A stretch of DNA of 55,588 nt from Streptomyces sp. CoH27 (GTDB taxonomy: Bacteria; Actinomycetota; Actinomycetes; Streptomycetales; Streptomycetaceae): positions 301,403 to 356,990 of the forward strand of contig NZ_JAIQYY010000011.1 in the NCBI RefSeq assembly GCF_020181035.1. Direction: 5' to 3'. The notes beneath the pieces were generated by a model. The model ran no database searches, was not told the origin of the DNA, and was given only the letters and a program-made list of their open reading frames with translations. Below are positions 8,128 to 16,126 of this stretch, piece after piece (positions within the stretch are counted from its first letter, which is position 1; each line of letters opens with the position of its first letter). Both the position numbers and the translations under genes were made by a program.

Positions 8128-8565
8128 ATGGGATCGGTACGCAAGGCGAGTGCGTGGCTCGGCCTCGTCGACGACAACGATGACGAGCGTTACTACGACG
8201 ACGAGTACTCCGAGGCCCCGGAGTCGCGAGACGCCTGGGTCACGGATCCCCGGGTCCAGGTGGCCACGGACACGGCCGAGGAGAAGGGCCGCCGGATCGG
8301 CACGGTCACCCCGGACAGCTTCCGGGACGCCCGGGCCATCGGCGAACTGTTCCGGGACGGCATCCCGGTCATCATGAACCTCACGGCGATGGAGCCCGCC
8401 GACGCCAAGCGCGTGGTGGACTTCGCGGCAGGGCTGACCTTCGGTCTGCACGGCACGATCGAGCGGGTGGCGACCCGGGTCTTCCTGCTGACGCCGGCCA
8501 ACACCGAGATCGTCAGCGGTGAGCCGGCGGCGCGTCGCGAGGACGGCTTCTACAACCAGAGCTGA
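8128..8565 (+). CDS. sflA: SepF-like protein, probably SflA
   Basis: 145 residues with the SepF/DUF552 domain (about 55-135, including GEPFRDGIP-like ELFRDGIPVIMNL and DAKRVVDFAAGLTFGLHG) and an acidic N-terminal linker rich in Asp and Tyr. The N-terminus MGSVRKASAWLGL is an amphipathic membrane-binding helix as in SepF. Streptomyces has SepF beside ftsZ plus two SepF-like proteins. The neighbourhood (acyl-CoA dehydrogenase next, der region nearby) fits the SCO1749 type, SflA, which affects FtsZ placement and sporulation septation. A strong AGAGGAGG site precedes the ATG. The SepF family assignment is firm; the SflA naming is by context. Confidence 0.85.
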   Translation: MGSVRKASAWLGLVDDNDDERYYDDEYSEAPESRDAWVTDPRVQVATDTAEEKGRRIGTVTPDSFRDARAIGELFRDGIPVIMNLTAMEPADAKRVVDFAAGLTFGLHGTIERVATRVFLLTPANTEIVSGEPAARREDGFYNQS

Positions 8566-8592
8566 GGCAGGGCCGCACGCCGGCCCTGCCTC
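8564..8592. terminator. Bidirectional terminator between sflA and the acyl-CoA dehydrogenase gene
   Basis: GAGGCAGGGCC (8564-8574) and GGCCCTGCCTC (8582-8592) form a perfect 11-bp stem with a 7-nt loop. The stem begins within the sflA stop codon and ends 7 nt before the stop of the convergent gene. Confidence 0.75.
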
Positions 8593-8599
8593 CTGGGAC

Positions 8600-9790
8600 T
8601 CACCGGAAGGCGTCGAGCCCGGTGAGCGCCTTGCCCAGCACGAGCTGGTGCATCTCGACGGTGCCCTCGTAGGTGAGCACCGATTCCAGGTTGGTCGCGT
8701 GCCGCATCACGGGGTATTCGAGGGAGATCCCGTTGGCACCGAGGATCGTCCGCGCCGTACGGCAGATCTCGATGGCCTCGCGGACGTTGTTGAGCTTGCC
8801 GAAGCTGACCTGCTCGGGGCGCAGGCGGCCGGCGTCCATCCGCCGCCCGAGATGGTGGGCGAGCAGGATTCCCTTGTGCAGTTCGACCGCCATGTCGGCG
8901 AGTTTGGCCTGGGTGAGCTGGAAGCCGCCGATGGGCCGCCCGAACTGCTCGCGCGACCTGGCGTAGTCGAGGGCCGCCTCGAAACTGCTGCGCGCCGCGC
9001 CCATCGCGCCCCAGACGATGCCGTAGCGGGCATGGGACAGACAGCTGAGCGGGCCGCGCAGTCCGGTGACCTCCGGGAGTACGGCGTTTGCGGGCAGCCG
9101 TACGTCGTCCAGGACGAGTTCACTGGTGACGGAGGCGCGCAGCGACCACTTGTGCTTGATCTCCGGCGCCGAGAAGCCGGGGGTGTCGGTGGGGACGACG
9201 AAGCCGCGGATGCCGTCCTCGGTCTGCGCCCAGACGACGGCCACCCCGGCGACCGAGCCGTTGGTGATCCACATCTTGCGGCCGTTGAGGATCCAGTCGG
9301 CGCCGTCACGCTTGGCACGGGTACGCATGGCGGCGGGGTCGGAGCCATGGTCGGGCTCGGTCAGTCCGAAGCAGCCGATGACCTCGCCGGACGCCATGCG
9401 GGGCAGCCACTGGAGCTTCTGCTCCTCGCTGCCGAACCGGTGGATCGCGTACATGGCGAGCGAGCCTTGCACGGAGACCAGGGAGCGGATGCCGGAGTCG
9501 GCGGCCTCCAGCTCCAGACAGGCCAGGCCGTACTGCACGGCCGTCGCGCCGGCGCAGCCGTAGCCGGTCAGGGACATGCCGAGGGCGCCGATCCCGCCGA
9601 GTTCCTTCGCCAGCTCGCGAATGCCGGGCAGCTCCCCTGCCTCGTACCACTCGGCGATGTGCGGCAGCACACGGTCCGCCGCCCAGGCCCGCACGGTGTC
9701 CCGCACGGCCAGGTCTTCCGGTTCCAGCAGGTCGTCGATCCCGAGCGGGTCGGCGGGATCGAAGGGGGGCAACTTCGAGGACGCGGACAT
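8600..9790 (-). CDS. Acyl-CoA dehydrogenase, glutaryl-CoA dehydrogenase-like
   Basis: 396 residues, full-length acyl-CoA dehydrogenase. FAD-contacting segments CFGLTEPDHGSDP and KMWITNG, the helix RSREQFGRPIGGFQLTQ, and the C-terminal catalytic segment TYEGTVEMHQLVLG with base Glu375 match the glutaryl-CoA dehydrogenase branch. The reaction would be alpha-beta dehydrogenation of an acyl- or glutaryl-CoA with electron transfer to ETF. The ATG at 9790 has GGAGGG upstream (reading minus). A 15-nt perfect palindrome lies 23 nt upstream and is probably a TetR-family operator. Not in an operon with its neighbours. Confidence 0.9.
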   Translation of the reverse strand: MSASSKLPPFDPADPLGIDDLLEPEDLAVRDTVRAWAADRVLPHIAEWYEAGELPGIRELAKELGGIGALGMSLTGYGCAGATAVQYGLACLELEAADSGIRSLVSVQGSLAMYAIHRFGSEEQKLQWLPRMASGEVIGCFGLTEPDHGSDPAAMRTRAKRDGADWILNGRKMWITNGSVAGVAVVWAQTEDGIRGFVVPTDTPGFSAPEIKHKWSLRASVTSELVLDDVRLPANAVLPEVTGLRGPLSCLSHARYGIVWGAMGAARSSFEAALDYARSREQFGRPIGGFQLTQAKLADMAVELHKGILLAHHLGRRMDAGRLRPEQVSFGKLNNVREAIEICRTARTILGANGISLEYPVMRHATNLESVLTYEGTVEMHQLVLGKALTGLDAFR

Positions 9791-9812
9791 GGGACACCCT
9801 CCGGCACAGAAA

Positions 9813-9827
9813 ACTAGCACTGCTAGT
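9813..9827. promoter_or_regulatory. Palindromic operator, TetR type
   Basis: ACTAGCA-C-TGCTAGT is a perfect 15-nt palindrome 23 nt upstream of the acyl-CoA dehydrogenase start, where it would overlap the promoter or leader. Its size and symmetry fit a TetR-family dimer site. No regulator gene lies next to it, so the controlling protein must be encoded elsewhere. Confidence 0.6.
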
Positions 9828-9876
9828 CACTTTTTGCGGCCGACGTTACGGTGCCGTGTCCCGCACGTCCAGTACG

Positions 9877-11517
9877 TCAGGCCGAGACGCGGGACTGCAC
9901 CTCTTCCCTGGGCATCTCTTCCCTCGGCACCTCTTCCCTCGGCGCGGGCAGCTCCACCGGCGCCGCGGGCTCCCCGCACTGCATGATCCGCGGCAGCCGC
10001 AGCGCGATCACCGATCCCAGCAGCAACAGCCCAGCGCTGACCAGCAGCGTCACATGCAGGCCGTGCACGAAGGAGTCCCGTGCGGCCAGGCGCAGCGCGG
10101 CCCCGGTGTCGCCGCCGAGCCGCCCGGCGACGTCGTAGGCCTCGCCGATCGAGTGCCCGGCCGCGCGCGAGGCGTGCCGCGGAACACCCGGAACCGACCG
10201 CAGCCCGGGGGCGTAGGCCGCGTTCATCACGCTGCCGAGCAGCGCGATGCCGATGCCGGCGCCGAGTTGGTACGACGTCTCGCCGATCGCGGCCGCGCCG
10301 CCGGCCTGGTCCGCCGGAGCCTCGCTGAGCATCGACTCGTACGCCCCGAAGAGCGTGGTCTCCAGGCCGAAGCCGAGCAGCACGAAACCGGACAGCAGCA
10401 GCGGGGCGTTGTCGCCGCCGCCCATCGCGGTGAGCGTCAGCACCGCGGCGGCGGTCAGCAGGAAGCCGGCGCACACCATCCGGCGCGGCCCGAAGCGGCG
10501 CAGCATCCGTGCGCCCGCGAGGCCCGCTGCCATCGCCGCGACGGTCAGCGGCAGCAGCCTGAGGCCCGTCCGCAGCGGCGACAGGCCGAGCACCAGCTGC
10601 AGATACTGCGCGGCGATCAGCTCCAGGCCGACCAGCGCGAGCATCGCCAGCACGATGCAGCCCACCGAGGTGCTGAACGCGGGCCGGCGGAACATCCGCA
10701 GGTCCACCAGCGGATGCGGCAGCCGCCGCTGCCGCCGTACGAAGAAGAAGAGGAGGGCCGCGCCGATCAGCAGCGGCAGCACGGTGAAGGGGCTCGCCGG
10801 TGCCTCTCCGCCGCCCAGCCGCTTCACCCCGAGGACGACACCGAACAGACCGCCGGCCGCCATCAGGGCGCCGGACACGTCCCAGGGACCGGTGCGCTCG
10901 CCCCGGGACTCGGGCAGCAGGATCCGGCCGACCGGCAGACTGACCAGCATCAGCGGGATGTTGACGAGGAAGACCGCGCCCCACCAGAAGTGCTCCAGCA
11001 GAAAGCCGCCGAGCAGCGGGCCGACCGCCGCGCCGACGGCCGCGACCGCGCTCCAGACGCCGATGGCGAGCGCGCGCTCGCGCCGGTCGGGGAAGACCTG
11101 GCGGAGGATCGACAGCGTGGCCGGCATGATCATGGCGCCGCCGACGCCGAGCAGCGCGCGGGCCAGGATGAGTGTCTCGGCGGTCGGCGCGAAGGCGGCC
11201 ACGGCGGAGGCGACACCGAAGAGGCCGTAGCCGAGCAGCAGGACGCGTCTGCGGCCGATCCGGTCGCCGAGCGTGCCGAAGAGGATCAGCAGCGAGGCGC
11301 AGACCAGTGGATAGACGTCGACGATCCAGAGCAGTTCTATGGCGCCGGGCCTGAGGTCCGCGGTGACGGCGGGGACCGCCACGTGCAGCACGGTCGCGTC
11401 GAGGGCGACGAGCAGCAGGCTGACGCAGAGGACGACGAGGACGACCCAGCGGTTGGCGCCGGCCCCGGCCGCCGCCCGGTGGCGCGGCCGCATGGCGGCC
11501 GTGGTCGTCCCGGACAT
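9877..11517 (-). CDS. MFS transporter, DHA2 family (14 helices)
   Basis: 546 residues with 14 hydrophobic helices. Family motifs are visible: motif A in GTLGDRIGRRRVLLLG (about 80-95), the motif near helix 5 VGAAVGPLLGGFLLEHFWW, and LDATVLHVAVPAV in the first helix. These are proton-driven exporters of drugs or secondary metabolites in the plasma membrane. A large loop (about 455-495) precedes the last helix. The C-terminus carries three imperfect PREEV/M repeats encoded by a 15-nt tandem repeat. The ATG at 11517 has GGGAGG 9 nt upstream; the frame is open further upstream, without support. The substrate is unknown. Confidence 0.9.
   Translation of the reverse strand: MSGTTTAAMRPRHRAAAGAGANRWVVLVVLCVSLLLVALDATVLHVAVPAVTADLRPGAIELLWIVDVYPLVCASLLILFGTLGDRIGRRRVLLLGYGLFGVASAVAAFAPTAETLILARALLGVGGAMIMPATLSILRQVFPDRRERALAIGVWSAVAAVGAAVGPLLGGFLLEHFWWGAVFLVNIPLMLVSLPVGRILLPESRGERTGPWDVSGALMAAGGLFGVVLGVKRLGGGEAPASPFTVLPLLIGAALLFFFVRRQRRLPHPLVDLRMFRRPAFSTSVGCIVLAMLALVGLELIAAQYLQLVLGLSPLRTGLRLLPLTVAAMAAGLAGARMLRRFGPRRMVCAGFLLTAAAVLTLTAMGGGDNAPLLLSGFVLLGFGLETTLFGAYESMLSEAPADQAGGAAAIGETSYQLGAGIGIALLGSVMNAAYAPGLRSVPGVPRHASRAAGHSIGEAYDVAGRLGGDTGAALRLAARDSFVHGLHVTLLVSAGLLLLGSVIALRLPRIMQCGEPAAPVELPAPREEVPREEMPREEVQSRVSA
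9901..9945. repeat. 15-nt tandem repeat, three copies, in the exporter C-terminus
   Basis: CTCTTCCCTGGGCAT, CTCTTCCCTCGGCAC and CTCTTCCCTCGGCGC follow each other without a gap. They encode the PREEV/PREEM units near the end of the MFS protein, just before its stop. Confidence 0.85.
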
Positions 11518-11777
11518 GTGCGTACCTCCCAGCTGATCCCTCGCGTGCGGCGGACGACGGGGTGGGGACTTCCCTGTCGTACGGCCGGAGAGGAGCGGCG
11601 TCTCCGGCCCGCTCGAACCCACGCGGGTGACTCGTCAGCGTACGCGAGTCCGCCGCGCGCACACGTGGCGGACCTCTCACACGCTCGACGGAACCCGTGT
11701 GGCGTACGCCACTTCATCTCCCCTTGACCACGCCCCGGGGACGGTTCCGGTTCCCCGGCCGTTCGATAATCGAGCCC

Positions 11778-12941
11778 GTGACCGTTCTTGACCTGCGCGC
11801 GGCCGAGCTCCGCGCCCCTCTGCTGCGCCGGGCGACCCCGGCCCTGCTGGGCTATGCGGCGGTGCGCGCCCTGGGGCTGGTGGTGCTGGCGGTGTGGAGC
11901 GCCGCGCGCGGCACGAGCGCGTACACCTTGCTGACCGCGCGCTGGGACGCCCTCTGGTACACCCGGGTCGCCGAGCTGGGGTACGGCTACGAGGTACGGC
12001 TGCCGAACGGCGACGTCCACTCCAACCTGGCGTTCTTCCCGCTGCTGCCCTGGCTGGAGCGGCTGCTGCACGCGGTCACACCGCTGTCGTACGCGGACGC
12101 GGGTTTCACGGTCAGCCTGCTCGCGTCACTGGCCGCGGCGGCAGGGATCTTCGCGGTCGCGGACCGGGTGTACGGCACGCGGGCGGGGCTCTGCGCGGTA
12201 CTGCTGTGGGCCGTGTTGCCCGTGGGGATCGTGCAGTCGATGGCGTACAGCGAGTCACTGTTCACGGCGCTCGCGGCCTGGGCGCTGTACGCGCTGCTGA
12301 CCGGGCGGTGGGTGAGCGCCGGAGTGCTCACGGCGCTGGCCGGGCTGACCCGGCCGGTGGGGGCGGCGGTGGTCGCGGCGGTGTGGGTCACGGGCGCGCT
12401 CTCCTTCGTACGGGACCGCCGCACGCCCGGCGCGCGGGCGCCGGCCGGGCGCCGCGTCCTCGGCATGCTGCTCGCTCCGCTCGGGGCCGCCGGTTACGTC
12501 CTCTGGGTCGGGCACCGCACCGGCAAGGGTCCGCTCGGCTATCTGGACGTCCAGGCCGGCTGGCGCAACGGGTTCGACGGCGGCTATGCCTTCGCGCGTT
12601 TCGTGGCCGACAAGTTCACGTCATTTCCGTCCGCGCTCGCCGGTGCCGGCCTGATCGTCGGAGTCGCCCTGCTGCTGTGGCTCTATGTCACCGGCATCCG
12701 GCAGCGTCAGCCGGTCGCGCTGCTGGTGTACACGGGTGTCGTCCTCGCACTCGCCCTGTGCGCGTCGAGTTACTTCGGCTCCAAGCCCCGGCTGCTGCTG
12801 CCCGCCTTCCCGGTGCTGCTGCCGCTCGCCCGCGCCCTGGCCCGGTCGCGCACGCCGAAGTCCGTGCTGGTCACGGTGGTTCTGGCGGTCGTCGCGGCGG
12901 TCTACGGGGCGTTCTGGCTGAACGGCTCCGGTCCACCATGA
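11778..12941 (+). CDS. PIG-V-like mannosyltransferase family membrane protein
   Basis: 387 residues with about nine transmembrane helices. The first extracytoplasmic loop holds TARWDALWYTRVAELGY, the conserved Trp-Asp...Trp-Tyr element of PIG-V/GT-C type glycosyltransferases (polyprenyl-phosphate-sugar dependent). Later LGYLDVQAGWRNGF and YFGSKPRLLLPAFPVLLPLA are also typical. It probably transfers a sugar on the outer face of the membrane; acceptor unknown. The GTG at 11778 has no ribosome-binding site, but a GATAAT hexamer ends 7 nt before it, so the transcript is probably leaderless. The frame continues upstream to 11697 without support. Confidence 0.75.
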   Translation: MTVLDLRAAELRAPLLRRATPALLGYAAVRALGLVVLAVWSAARGTSAYTLLTARWDALWYTRVAELGYGYEVRLPNGDVHSNLAFFPLLPWLERLLHAVTPLSYADAGFTVSLLASLAAAAGIFAVADRVYGTRAGLCAVLLWAVLPVGIVQSMAYSESLFTALAAWALYALLTGRWVSAGVLTALAGLTRPVGAAVVAAVWVTGALSFVRDRRTPGARAPAGRRVLGMLLAPLGAAGYVLWVGHRTGKGPLGYLDVQAGWRNGFDGGYAFARFVADKFTSFPSALAGAGLIVGVALLLWLYVTGIRQRQPVALLVYTGVVLALALCASSYFGSKPRLLLPAFPVLLPLARALARSRTPKSVLVTVVLAVVAAVYGAFWLNGSGPP

Positions 12942-13178
12942 TCAACTTCTCCGGCCGGTGACGCCGTGGAGAATTCCGCGTCAGTACCGGGTTAACGCAT
13001 TCATAAGCGCTATATAAACAACACCCGGCATGATCAAAGGAATTGATGGCGGCAAGGTCACAAGATTGCGGAATCCCCGGAATTCGAGCGATCCTTGAGA
13101 GCTTTGCCACATCACATCGTCATCACAAAGCCGCTGTTTCGACGGGGTTCACAGCTCACTCGCTGTAACGTCGATTGG

Positions 13179-14210
13179 GTGCGTACCGAACGAAACCTCA
13201 CCCGTCGGCTGGACCGGGTGTTCGCCAGACTCGACCGTGAGCCGGAACGACCGGCCCACATCGATGTCCCGAGGATGAGCCGGCACCGGGTCGTTCTGTT
13301 CACGGCGACCCTGGCTTTCTACCTGGCGATCGTGTGGGCCGTCGTGATCACGTCCTGGCTGGTCCGGCTCGACTGGCAGGTCATGTTCTTCCGGCCGTAC
13401 CAGCAGTGGCCGCAGATCCACGCCTTCCTCGACTACTACGTGGTGCTCGGCCAGCGCGGCCCCACCGCCGTGATGGTCGCGGCCTGGCTCGGCTGGCGCT
13501 CCTGGCGGCAGCACACGCTCCGCCCGCTGCTGACCCTGGCCGCCTCGCTGCTGCTGCTCAACATCACGGTCGGCGCCGCCAAGTACGGGATGGGGCGCCT
13601 CGGTCCGCACTACGCGACCGTGATCGGCTCGAACGAGATGGGCCTGGGCGGCGATATATTCCCCAGCGGCCACACCGCCAACGCGGTGGTGACCTGGGGA
13701 ATCCTGGCGTATCTGGCCTCCACTCCGCGGGCGCGCCGCTGGCTGTCGGCGCTGTCGGCGATCACCGCGCTCGGCGTCGGCCTCACCACCGTCTACCTCG
13801 GTACGCACTGGCTGAGCGACGTGCTGCTGGGCTGGGCCGCGGGTCTGCTGATCCTGCTCGCGCTGCCGTGGTGCGAGCCGCTGATCGCCCGGACCGAGGA
13901 CTGGCTGTTCGACCTGCGCGACCGCTGGCGGGCCCGCCGCGGCCGGCCCGTGGCCGAACCGGTCGTCCCGGTCACCCCGGTGGTGCTCAAGCCGCGCAGC
14001 GCAGCGCCGGCCGGGCAGCCGTCCCCGGAGCGCGAGCCGGTCGCCTCGACCCGGGCCTCGCGGGGGCTGGCGCACCTGGCTCCCGGACCGCACACGACCC
14101 GCTCGGAGCGCAGCCCGGTCACCCCGGTGGGCAGCCGCCGCCCGCCGCACACCGACCACCGCGTCCCACGCGGCACCTCCCAGCCGGCCCGCCCCCTGAC
14201 GGGCGGCTGA
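13179..14210 (+). CDS. PAP2-family phosphatase
   Basis: 343 residues from the GTG at 13179. Six hydrophobic helices carry the three PAP2 signatures: KYGMGRLGP (135-143), the PSGH block with His165, and TVYLGTHWLSD with His210 and Asp214. The first motif deviates from the usual K-x6-R-P, with the Arg two positions early. Such enzymes dephosphorylate lipid phosphates such as phosphatidate or undecaprenyl diphosphate. The C-terminal ~110 residues are a charged, Pro-rich cytoplasmic tail without recognisable domain. No clear ribosome-binding site is seen before the GTG; a TTG at 13095 is a less likely start. Confidence 0.82.
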   Translation: MRTERNLTRRLDRVFARLDREPERPAHIDVPRMSRHRVVLFTATLAFYLAIVWAVVITSWLVRLDWQVMFFRPYQQWPQIHAFLDYYVVLGQRGPTAVMVAAWLGWRSWRQHTLRPLLTLAASLLLLNITVGAAKYGMGRLGPHYATVIGSNEMGLGGDIFPSGHTANAVVTWGILAYLASTPRARRWLSALSAITALGVGLTTVYLGTHWLSDVLLGWAAGLLILLALPWCEPLIARTEDWLFDLRDRWRARRGRPVAEPVVPVTPVVLKPRSAAPAGQPSPEREPVASTRASRGLAHLAPGPHTTRSERSPVTPVGSRRPPHTDHRVPRGTSQPARPLTGG

Positions 14211-14269
14211 CACCCCCTCTCCCCGGCGACAGCGGGCCCCGGTACGCACCACCGCCCCGCAGTACGACG

Positions 14270-14302
14270 AAGGCCCCGTCTCCCGTTCAGGAGCGGGGCC
14301 TT
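14270..14302. terminator. Bidirectional terminator between the PAP2 and I78 genes
   Basis: AAGGCCCCG (14270-14278) pairs with CGGGGCCTT (14294-14302), and the inner CTCC/GGAG extends the stem. It lies between two converging genes. Confidence 0.75.
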
Positions 14303-14328
14303 CACCTTCTGTGCCGTCGGTGGGGCGT

Positions 14329-14544
14329 TCAGCCCTTCCAGGCGCGGGCCACCCGGCCGTCGCGCACCTCGAAGTTCAGCCGTCCCACCCGGTACTCCAT
14401 GGTGATGATCGCGCCCGGCGGCAGCGACCGTACCGTCGACCAGCCCCGCTGCCGAGCGAGCCGCTCGGCGTCGGCGGCGTCGAGGCCGACGTAACCGTCC
14501 GGACTGTCCTGGGGCTCCGCCGGCGGAGTGGGGATCGATGCCAT
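14329..14544 (-). CDS. Peptidase inhibitor I78 family protein
   Basis: 71 residues, matching the small I78 (Aspergillus elastase-inhibitor type) family: GYVGLDAADAERLARQRGW at the start of the fold and the closing strand RVGRLNFEVRDGRVARAWKG at the end, where the family has its Arg-Leu-Asn and final Gly. No signal peptide is visible, so an intracellular or non-classically exported role is likely. The ATG at 14544 has only a weak GGTGG site. It is monocistronic, ending at a shared terminator. The 349 nt upstream (14545-14893) holds only the terminator of the next gene and no other gene I can support. Confidence 0.8.
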   Translation of the reverse strand: MASIPTPPAEPQDSPDGYVGLDAADAERLARQRGWSTVRSLPPGAIITMEYRVGRLNFEVRDGRVARAWKG

Positions 14545-14842
14545 GCCACCAAGCTAGCAAGGTAAGAGGAACTTACGCACCGGGTCACACTTCTGTCACA
14601 GCTTCCCGGCCGGTGTTTCCGGCGAAACGGTTCACACGTACGAGGGTTTCCGCCGGGCTTGTCAGCGCAATCGAACGGAATTCACGCCCCCCGCGGAGCC
14701 GCTTCGAAATGCCCGGCGGAAAGCCGCCGCGGCGGGGATCGAGGCGCTTCCGGGACAGGATTCCCCCAGCAATCCGGCACGATGTCACGGCAGCTGACAG
14801 CGCATAGGAATATTCACGGATTCAGCACAACGGCACCGACGC

Positions 14843-14877
14843 GGACAGCCGCCGCCCTCGACGGGCGGCGGCTGTCC
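14843..14877 (-). terminator. Terminator of the Rpf-like gene
   Basis: GGACAGCCGCCGCCC (14843-14857) and GGGCGGCGGCTGTCC (14863-14877) form a perfect 15-bp stem with a 5-nt loop, 16 nt after the stop codon. Confidence 0.8.
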
Positions 14878-14893
14878 TGCGGGTGCTCGGCGC

Positions 14894-15586
14894 TCAGAGT
14901 GCCAGGCGCTGGCCCGGCAGGATCAGGTTCGGGTCGTCGCCGATGACCTTCTTGTTGGCGGCGTAGATCCGCTGCCAGGTGGTGCCGTGCCGTTCGGCGA
15001 TGGCGCTCAGGGTGTCCCCCTCGCGGACGGTGTAGTCACCGCGCGCGGCGCTGCGGCCCTGGTGGTTCTCCGCGCGTTCCGGCGTCTTCGCCGGGGCGGG
15101 CCGCTCGGCCGGGGCGGACTTCGTCGTCACGCCCTTCGAGTCGGCTGTGGCGGACGCCGTACCGGAGGAGCCGGTGTGGTCGGCCGCCGGAGCCGCGCCA
15201 TAGGCTCCGGCGCGGCCCGAACAGACGGGCCAGGCGCCCCAGCCCTGGGCCTGCTGGACCTTGGTGGCGACGGCGATCTGCGCGCTCCTGGAGGCCTGGT
15301 CGGCCGTCGGGGCGTAGGCGGTGCCGCCGTACGCGCGCCAGGTCGAGGCGGAGAACTGGAGTCCGCCGTAGTAGCCGTTGCCGGTGTTGATGTGCCAGTT
15401 GCCGCCGCTCTCGCACTGGGCGATGCGGTCCCACACCCCGTTGTCCGCCGCGGCCGCGTTGCCGGTCGCGGCCAGCAGCCCCAGTGGGGCCAGCAGCGCG
15501 GCTCCGGCGAGCGCGGCTGTCGTACGGCCCTTGCGGGCGCCGTCCTGACGGGCGGTGCTACGGGTGGTATCGGCACACTCGGACAT
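14894..15586 (-). CDS. Secreted Rpf-like transglycosylase with LysM domain
   Basis: 230 residues. A signal peptide (1 to about 46, hydrophobic LAGAALLAPLGLLAA, cleavage near GNAAA-AD) is followed by a resuscitation-promoting-factor/transglycosylase domain, VWDRIAQCESGGNWHINTG..GYYGGLQF, with catalytic Glu59, a Pro/Ala/Thr linker, and a C-terminal LysM domain (about 183-230, DYTVREGDTLSAIAERHGTTW). It hydrolyses peptidoglycan outside the cell and probably helps spore germination or growth resumption. The ATG at 15586 has AGAGGGA upstream. A likely promoter at 15755-15784 gives a ~160-nt leader with a strong hairpin. Which Rpf paralogue it corresponds to is uncertain. Confidence 0.9.
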   Translation of the reverse strand: MSECADTTRSTARQDGARKGRTTAALAGAALLAPLGLLAATGNAAAADNGVWDRIAQCESGGNWHINTGNGYYGGLQFSASTWRAYGGTAYAPTADQASRSAQIAVATKVQQAQGWGAWPVCSGRAGAYGAAPAADHTGSSGTASATADSKGVTTKSAPAERPAPAKTPERAENHQGRSAARGDYTVREGDTLSAIAERHGTTWQRIYAANKKVIGDDPNLILPGQRLAL

Positions 15587-15619
15587 GTAATTCCCTCTCC
15601 ACGAACCCGGGATCCCCCA

Positions 15620-15637
15620 GGCGAGGCACGCCTCGCC
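15620..15637 (-). promoter_or_regulatory. Hairpin in the Rpf-like gene leader
   Basis: GGCGAGGC (15620-15627) and GCCTCGCC (15630-15637) form a perfect 8-bp stem with a 2-nt spacer, 33-50 nt before the start codon. It may influence translation or be a protein site. I saw no c-di-AMP (ydaO) riboswitch core in this leader. Confidence 0.4.
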
Positions 15638-15754
15638 GCGCATGAACGCGGTTCCTCGCGCCCGCCCCGTCCGCCGTGGACCGGTGCCGGCGTATCTGCT
15701 GCCGGTGCCGGGCGGTGGACGTACCCGAGCGGTGCTCGCTGCACACGGCGGAGG

Positions 15755-15784
15755 AATCTAGGGAGAGTGACCCGTCGGAATCAA
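15755..15784 (-). promoter_or_regulatory. Probable promoter of the Rpf-like gene
   Basis: On the minus strand TTGATT (15779-15784) and TAGATT (15755-15760) are spaced by 18 nt. The start point would be near 15748. Confidence 0.45.
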
Positions 15785-15910
15785 CCAACTCCCCGTCGGT
15801 CCAGGCCAGTTGGCGGTTACCGCAGGTAGCGGTGATTTTCGGCCACCCACTACATCCGCTGATTTCCTGATTTGTCGACCAGCCTCCACAGCAATCTGTG
15901 ATTCTCTTCA

Positions 15911-15937
15911 CCCGTCCAAGCTCCTTGACTGGACGGG
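15911..15937. repeat. Inverted repeat in the intergenic region before 16127
   Basis: CCCGTCCA (15911-15918) and TGGACGGG (15930-15937) are perfect 8-nt arms with an 11-nt spacer. Within the ~370 nt between the Rpf promoter and the next gene I see this, a second inverted repeat (16051-16076) and no coding sequence. Confidence 0.6.
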
Positions 15938-16050
15938 GAGTTGACGATGAGTGGCCGATTCCGCACGACCGGTGACCGTGCGCGGCGGTTGGTGCGAACC
16001 GGTCCGCGTCGGGGCGTGACTCCCACCACAGGACGTCCGTTGTCTTCTTC

Positions 16051-16076
16051 ATGAGCCCGGACACCCCGGGGCTCAT
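16051..16076 (+). repeat. Inverted repeat upstream of the gene at 16127
   Basis: ATGAGCCC (16051-16058) and GGGCTCAT (16069-16076) are perfect 8-nt arms with a 10-nt loop, ending 50 nt before the GTG start. It could be an operator or a hairpin in the mRNA leader. Confidence 0.55.
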
Positions 16077-16126
16077 CGGCCGGGAGCCACCCTGCCGACC
16101 CAGCACCACATCCCGAGGGAGCCACC

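Noticed and set aside
12990..13020. AT-rich TATATAA near 13010 as a promoter
   Set aside because: No -35 element at a suitable distance on either strand; it may still be a promoter of an alternative sigma factor, but I cannot support it.
15587..15748. c-di-AMP (ydaO) riboswitch in the Rpf-like gene leader
   Set aside because: Known in front of rpfA of S. coelicolor, so I looked for its conserved GGGTGAA-type core, but it is not present; only a simple hairpin is seen.
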